A DNA stretch of 64,000 nt from Pseudomonadota bacterium. GTDB lineage: Bacteria; Pseudomonadota; Alphaproteobacteria; Rhodobacterales; Rhodobacteraceae. Under the pieces are notes generated by a model. It did no database searches, was not told the origin of the DNA, and was given only the letters and a program-made list of their open reading frames with translations. The position numbers and the translations under genes were made by a program. Of the stretch, positions 60,478 through 64,000 are shown piece after piece. How positions within the stretch are numbered: position 1 is the stretch's first letter; each line of letters begins with the position of its first letter. The stretch lies in the NCBI GenBank assembly GCA_038533575.1, contig JBCAYL010000001.1:1888226-1952225 (forward strand), given 5' to 3'.

Positions 60478-61956
60478 ATGAACGTCATCAACACCAATAT
60501 CGGGGCGATTACCGCGCAAGCGAATATGTCCCGTGTCAACGAAGACATGAACCAGGCCATGAACCGCCTGTCCTCGGGCCTGCGGATCAACGCGGCCTCT
60601 GACGACGCGGCCGGCATGGCCATCGCCGAAAAAATGACCTCGCAGATCATGGGCCTCAACCAGGCGGTGCGGAACGCCACCGACGGCAAGAACCTCATCG
60701 ACACCACAGAGGGCGCCCATGTCGAGATCTCCAACATGCTTCAGCGTTTGCGGGAGCTCGCGGTGCAGTCGTCGAACGACACCAACACCGCCTCGGACCG
60801 TTCGAACCTGAACGCCGAAACCAACCAGCTCATCACCGAGATCAATCGCGTCGCACAGGACACGACCTTCAACGGCATGAACGTCCTCGACGGCACCTTC
60901 ACGGGCAAGCAGTTCCAGATCGGCGCCGATGCCGGCCAGGTCCTGAACGTGAATGTCGACAGCGCGGCCGCCACCGATATCGGCGCCAACACCATTACCT
61001 CCAACGTGTCCCTCGCCGCCGGTGCCGCCGTGGCCGATACCGGGATCGCCGCGGGCACGACGATCAACATCACGGGCTATGCGGGCAGCTCCGAGCTCAC
61101 CACGACGGCAGGACAGTCGGCCGAAGAGCTCGCGCTGGCGATCAACGAGGTCTCCGCCTCCACCGGCGTAAACGCAACCGCGGTCACCAAGGTCGAGCTT
61201 TCCGGGCTTTCGGCGGCTGACACGGTGAGCTTTGATCTCAACGGGGTGACGATCGGCGCGGCGGCCGTGTCCGACCCCACGGATCTGAGCAGCATCGCGA
61301 GCGCCATTAACAACGAGACGGGCCGCACCGGGGTCTCCGCGACGATGGGCGACGACAACTCCTCCATCATCCTGACCGACGCGTCCGGCGCCGACATCAT
61401 CATCGAGGACTTCGCCTCCGGCGCGGGCACCACCACGCTCGACGCCACGGCACTCAATGCCGATGAGACGCCCGCGGGCGCCACCGCCGGCGTGCATACC
61501 GCCACGCTCGATGACACCGACAACGACGTGGCCGTGTCTGGCCAGATCGAGATCAGCTCGGCGCAGCAATTCGCCGTGGGCACCGACGTGGTGGTTGCGG
61601 GCACGGTCTTCTTCGAGACGGCGGCGAACACCTCCACGCTCGATTCCGTGGCCGAGATCGACCTGTCCACGCAGCAGGGCGCGGCTGACGCACTCAAGGT
61701 GATCGACGTGGCGCTGGACAAGATCTCCCAAGCCCGCTCCGATCTCGGTGCCGTGTCCAACCGCCTCGACAGCACGATCTCCAACCTGACCAACATCTCG
61801 GTCAACGTAGAAGCCGCGCGCTCGGGCGTGATGGATGCCGACTTCGCCAAGGAATCCTCGGAGCTCGCGAAAGCGAACATCCTGTCCCAGGCGAGCACCT
61901 CCATGCTCGCCCAGGCCAACAGCTCCAACGAGAATCTCCTGAGCCTGCTGCGTTAA
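60478..61956 (+). CDS. fliC: Flagellin
   Basis: 492 aa. Conserved N-terminal D0/D1: [60 protein letters not shown]. Conserved C-terminal D1/D0: [60 protein letters not shown] ending LLSLLR. The variable central part (about 170-390) is Thr/Ala/Asp-rich and forms the surface. The pattern is gammaproteobacterial-like in length. GAGAGGACC precedes the ATG. Terminator at 61978-62013. Confidence 0.95.
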   Translation: MNVINTNIGAITAQANMSRVNEDMNQAMNRLSSGLRINAASDDAAGMAIAEKMTSQIMGLNQAVRNATDGKNLIDTTEGAHVEISNMLQRLRELAVQSSNDTNTASDRSNLNAETNQLITEINRVAQDTTFNGMNVLDGTFTGKQFQIGADAGQVLNVNVDSAAATDIGANTITSNVSLAAGAAVADTGIAAGTTINITGYAGSSELTTTAGQSAEELALAINEVSASTGVNATAVTKVELSGLSAADTVSFDLNGVTIGAAAVSDPTDLSSIASAINNETGRTGVSATMGDDNSSIILTDASGADIIIEDFASGAGTTTLDATALNADETPAGATAGVHTATLDDTDNDVAVSGQIEISSAQQFAVGTDVVVAGTVFFETAANTSTLDSVAEIDLSTQQGAADALKVIDVALDKISQARSDLGAVSNRLDSTISNLTNISVNVEAARSGVMDADFAKESSELAKANILSQASTSMLAQANSSNENLLSLLR

Positions 61957-61977
61957 TTCAAACGCAATCAATGGGTT

Positions 61978-62013
61978 GGGCCTCGGCATCGCGCCGGGGC
62001 CCTTTCCGTTTTT
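61978..62013 (+). terminator. Rho-independent terminator after flagellin
   Basis: A 10-bp stem with one mismatch (GGGCCTCGGC / GCCGGGGCCC) and 5-nt loop, followed by TTTCCGTTTTT. It starts 21 nt after the flagellin stop, separating flagellin from rpoN. Confidence 0.85.
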
Positions 62014-62065
62014 CTCAAATTCAAAACGAATCAGGAGACAAAAACCGCCCTCATGTTCAGGAGGG

Positions 62066-62125
62066 CCGGCTTCACTACACGGATTTTTAACGGCGCCCGG
62101 CTCAAGGCTTTTAGAGCCAAGCCGG
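62066..62125 (+). promoter_or_regulatory. Structured leader of rpoN with alternative pairings
   Basis: CCGGCT (62097-62102) can pair with AGCCGG (62120-62125) and, inside it, GGCT with AGCC, giving a hairpin whose 3' arm enters the GGAG ribosome site before the rpoN ATG. CCGGCTT at 62066-62072 can pair with the same AAGCCGG instead. The two structures exclude each other, which would allow control of translation. This may also be chance in GC-rich DNA. Confidence 0.35.
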
Positions 62126-62134
62126 AGAAAAATA

Positions 62135-63442
62135 ATGAACCTTCAGATTTCGCAGCGCATGAGCCACGGCCTGACCATGACGGGCCAGATGCAGCAGGCC
62201 ATCTCCCTCTTGCAGTTCTCCAATCTCGATCTCCAGCGCTACATCGAGCGCGAAGCCGAGGAGAACCCGTTTATCGAGACAGACCGCCCGGGGCCGGCCC
62301 TACCGTTTTCCGGCGGCGGCGGCGGGACGGATGAGTTCCTCGGCCAGGTGCCGGACCATGCCGCCTCTCTCGTGGTCCATGTCTCGCGACAGTTCGACAG
62401 CCTCTTTCCGGATCCTGCGCGGCGCGCAGCGGCGGATCACTTTCTCACGGCGCTCGACAGCAATGGGTGGCTCGACGATCCGCTCGAGGAGATCGCCGTT
62501 GCGGCAGGGCTGTCCCTTGCGGACGCAGAAGAGATGCTGGCGGAGGTGCAGGGTGTGGAGCCCACGGGGCTCTTTGCCCGCGACCTCTCTGAGTGCCTGC
62601 GCCTTCAGGCCATCGAGCGAGGCCTCCTCAGCCCGCTTCTTGCGCGGCTGCTCGGGGAGCTGCCACGCGTGGCGGCGGCGGATCTCGAAGGGCTCTGCCG
62701 GGCCTGCAGCTGCTCCATGGCGGAGCTCAGCGGCGCGCTCCGTTCGCTCAAGACGCTGGAGCCGAAGCCCGGTGCGCGCTTCGCGGAGGTCGACCTCTCC
62801 GAGCGGGAGCCTGATCTCATCCTGTCTCGCGCGGCGGGCGACTGGCAGGTGGAACTCAACCGCTCCACGCTGCCCGCCGTCATGATCGACGAGGCGGGCG
62901 CCGACGTGATGCGTCGGCACGAAGCCGCCGCAGATTTCGCGTGCGAGCGTCTGCGCACGGCGCGCTGGCTGCGCCGCGCGGTGGAGCATCGCAACAAGAC
63001 GACCCTTGCCGTGGCCGCCGAGATCGTGCGGCGGCAGAAAGCCTTCCTCGATCACGGACCCGCCCGGATCGCACCGCTGACCCTCGCGGATGTGGCCGAG
63101 ACTGTCGGGGTTCACGAGAGCACGGTGAGCCGGGTGACCACGGGCGTGCTCATGGTCACCCCGCACGGGACGATGCCGCTCAAGCGCTTCTTCAGCACGG
63201 CGCTGGCGCAGGCCTCCGGCGAGACCGGTGATGCAACCTCGGCGGCTGCGGTGCGCTACCGCCTCGAGGCGCTGGTGCGCGCGGAGGATCCTGCCCGTCC
63301 GCTCAGCGATGACGCGCTGGCGCGCATGCTCAACGATGGCGGGCCTATCCTGGCGCGCCGCACGGTCGCGAAATACCGCACGATGCTGGGCATCCCATCC
63401 TCCTTCGAGCGCAGGCGCCGGGCGCGTCTCCGGGCGGCGTAA
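62135..63442 (+). CDS. rpoN: RNA polymerase sigma-54 factor
   Basis: 435 aa, shorter than typical RpoN (about 480) because the acidic region II is reduced to a short Gly-rich linker (FSGGGGGTDEF). Region I: MTGQMQQAISLLQFSNLDLQ and REAEENPFIE. Core-binding region in the middle. DNA-binding: VAETVGVHESTVSRVTTG and the RpoN box ARRTVAKYR near the end. Its location beside flagellin, with sigma-54 promoters in the cluster, suggests a flagellum-dedicated copy, as in Rhodobacter sphaeroides, which has several RpoN. ATG at 62135 with GGAG upstream. Its end is 6 nt from the convergent partial gene. Confidence 0.95.
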   Translation: MNLQISQRMSHGLTMTGQMQQAISLLQFSNLDLQRYIEREAEENPFIETDRPGPALPFSGGGGGTDEFLGQVPDHAASLVVHVSRQFDSLFPDPARRAAADHFLTALDSNGWLDDPLEEIAVAAGLSLADAEEMLAEVQGVEPTGLFARDLSECLRLQAIERGLLSPLLARLLGELPRVAAADLEGLCRACSCSMAELSGALRSLKTLEPKPGARFAEVDLSEREPDLILSRAAGDWQVELNRSTLPAVMIDEAGADVMRRHEAAADFACERLRTARWLRRAVEHRNKTTLAVAAEIVRRQKAFLDHGPARIAPLTLADVAETVGVHESTVSRVTTGVLMVTPHGTMPLKRFFSTALAQASGETGDATSAAAVRYRLEALVRAEDPARPLSDDALARMLNDGGPILARRTVAKYRTMLGIPSSFERRRRARLRAA

Positions 63443-63448
63443 GGTGCC

Positions 63449-64000
63449 TCAGCGCCCGGGCCGGGCGTGCACGAAGCGGATTTGCGGGACGCGCGCGGCC
63501 AGCTCGGCATGGAGCGCAGTTTCGGACCGCGCCGCCATGACCTTCCAGAGCCGGAACCCGCGCGCCACCCAGTCCTGCCGCACGAGCGCTGGCGTGATGC
63601 GCCAGAAATAGATCCACACGACCACCTGCACTGCTGTGCCGACCCATGGGCCGAGCATGATGGACACGGCGAGCAGCGCCCCCCAGAGCGCAAGCGCAGA
63701 CCAGAGCCGGAGCCGGATCAGGTTGAGCGGTACAAGGAGCGCGAACCCGTCGCGCTTGGCCGGGAGCGCATCGTAGGCACCATCCGGGTCTACCCAGACA
63801 TCCCAGTTCTGCTGGCCGGTGATCTCCTGCGGCGCGATGTCAAAGCCCTCCGGAAGCGGCACATGGCGCCACCGACCCAGCCGGGCCGTGTCACTGGCGA
63901 CCTGCCACAGCAGCCCCGCCCGGCTGAAGCCCAGCAGGCAGCCCCGCGAGCCCGCCATGGCCACCAGCGCCTTCAGCGTCGCACGGCTTCCGTCGAAGCA
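63449..64000 (-). CDS. Membrane protein of unknown function, N-terminus beyond window
   Basis: 184 codons including the stop are visible and the frame is open to base 64000, so the start may lie outside; GTG 63964 and ATG 63958 are internal candidates. A soluble region with PLPEGFDIAPQEITG and DVWVDPDGAYDALPAKRD precedes two membrane segments (LWSALALWGALLAVSIMLG and TAVQVVVWIYFWRI) and a basic tail. I do not recognise the family. Convergent with rpoN. Confidence 0.65.
   Translation of the reverse strand, partial: CFDGSRATLKALVAMAGSRGCLLGFSRAGLLWQVASDTARLGRWRHVPLPEGFDIAPQEITGQQNWDVWVDPDGAYDALPAKRDGFALLVPLNLIRLRLWSALALWGALLAVSIMLGPWVGTAVQVVVWIYFWRITPALVRQDWVARGFRLWKVMAARSETALHAELAARVPQIRFVHARPGR

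Noticed and set aside
60313-61989. 558-codon minus-strand frame opposite flagellin
   Set aside because: Gly/Arg/His-rich shadow; it would also cover the motA promoter and flagellin terminator.
62053-62334. Small frame in the rpoN leader starting ATGTTCAGG
   Set aside because: It has no good ribosome site, runs far into rpoN in another frame and shows no conserved pattern; it is better explained as leader sequence.
1-64000. tRNA genes, CRISPR arrays, insertion sequences, prophage or integron features
   Set aside because: I looked for cloverleaf-like segments, regular repeats, transposases and integrases and saw none I could support.

Overview
The window looks like chromosome of a marine alphaproteobacterium, most likely Rhodobacteraceae (inferred). 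It has high GC and a mevalonate gene order as described for Paracoccus. It also has a bo3 quinol oxidase, a Na+-pumping NADH dehydrogenase and a Vibrio-like flagellar set. No rRNA, tRNA, CRISPR array, insertion sequence or prophage was seen. Genes are tightly packed, often with 1-32 nt overlaps.

Layout. 1-948: partial MFS transporter. 1147-6038: cyoABCD plus a SURF1 assembly factor. 6026-11203 (minus): mvaA-hcs-mvk-pmk-mvd, acetyl-CoA to isopentenyl diphosphate, behind a 45-bp near-palindrome and without the idi gene of Paracoccus. 11465-12949 (minus): a PhrB/CryB-type photolyase relative that lacks the iron-sulfur cysteines. 13119-14450: a GGDEF-EAL protein. 14497-20358 (minus): nqrABCDEF; divergent from it are apbE and nqrM, its flavinylation and maturation factors. 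22152-24620: CBS-domain protein and a GH13 glucosidase. 24912-32163: a divergent 1828-residue glutamate synthase large subunit, followed 4 nt later by a CysJ-like NADPH diflavin reductase where gltD would be expected. 32371-34891: a quinone-detoxification-like esterase/dioxygenase pair with a divergent LysR regulator. 34888-36726: orphan YejA-type binding protein. 37082-41603 and 46034-50242: two RND efflux adaptor/permease pairs flanking 41837-45775, a SitABCD-type manganese importer with tandem palindromic operators. 50205-63442: a flagellar block with flgM, flgA, flgT, flgP, flhA, an FlhF fragment, fliA, fliD, PomA/PomB-type stator genes, flagellin and a second-type rpoN. 63449-64000: partial membrane protein.

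How the parts fit. Na+-NQR could build a sodium gradient that the PomAB-like stator uses, while CyoABCD re-oxidises the quinol. Three near-consensus sigma-54 promoters (two divergent between flgP and flhA, one before motA) fit the nearby rpoN; fliA and flgM supply the late sigma-28 switch.

The best candidates for undescribed biology are the GltB-diflavin pair, whose GltB has an altered [3Fe-4S] cysteine spacing, an inserted module and a long C-terminal extension; the FlhF protein reduced to its N-terminal domain; and the photolyase relative that has lost its Fe-S ligands.
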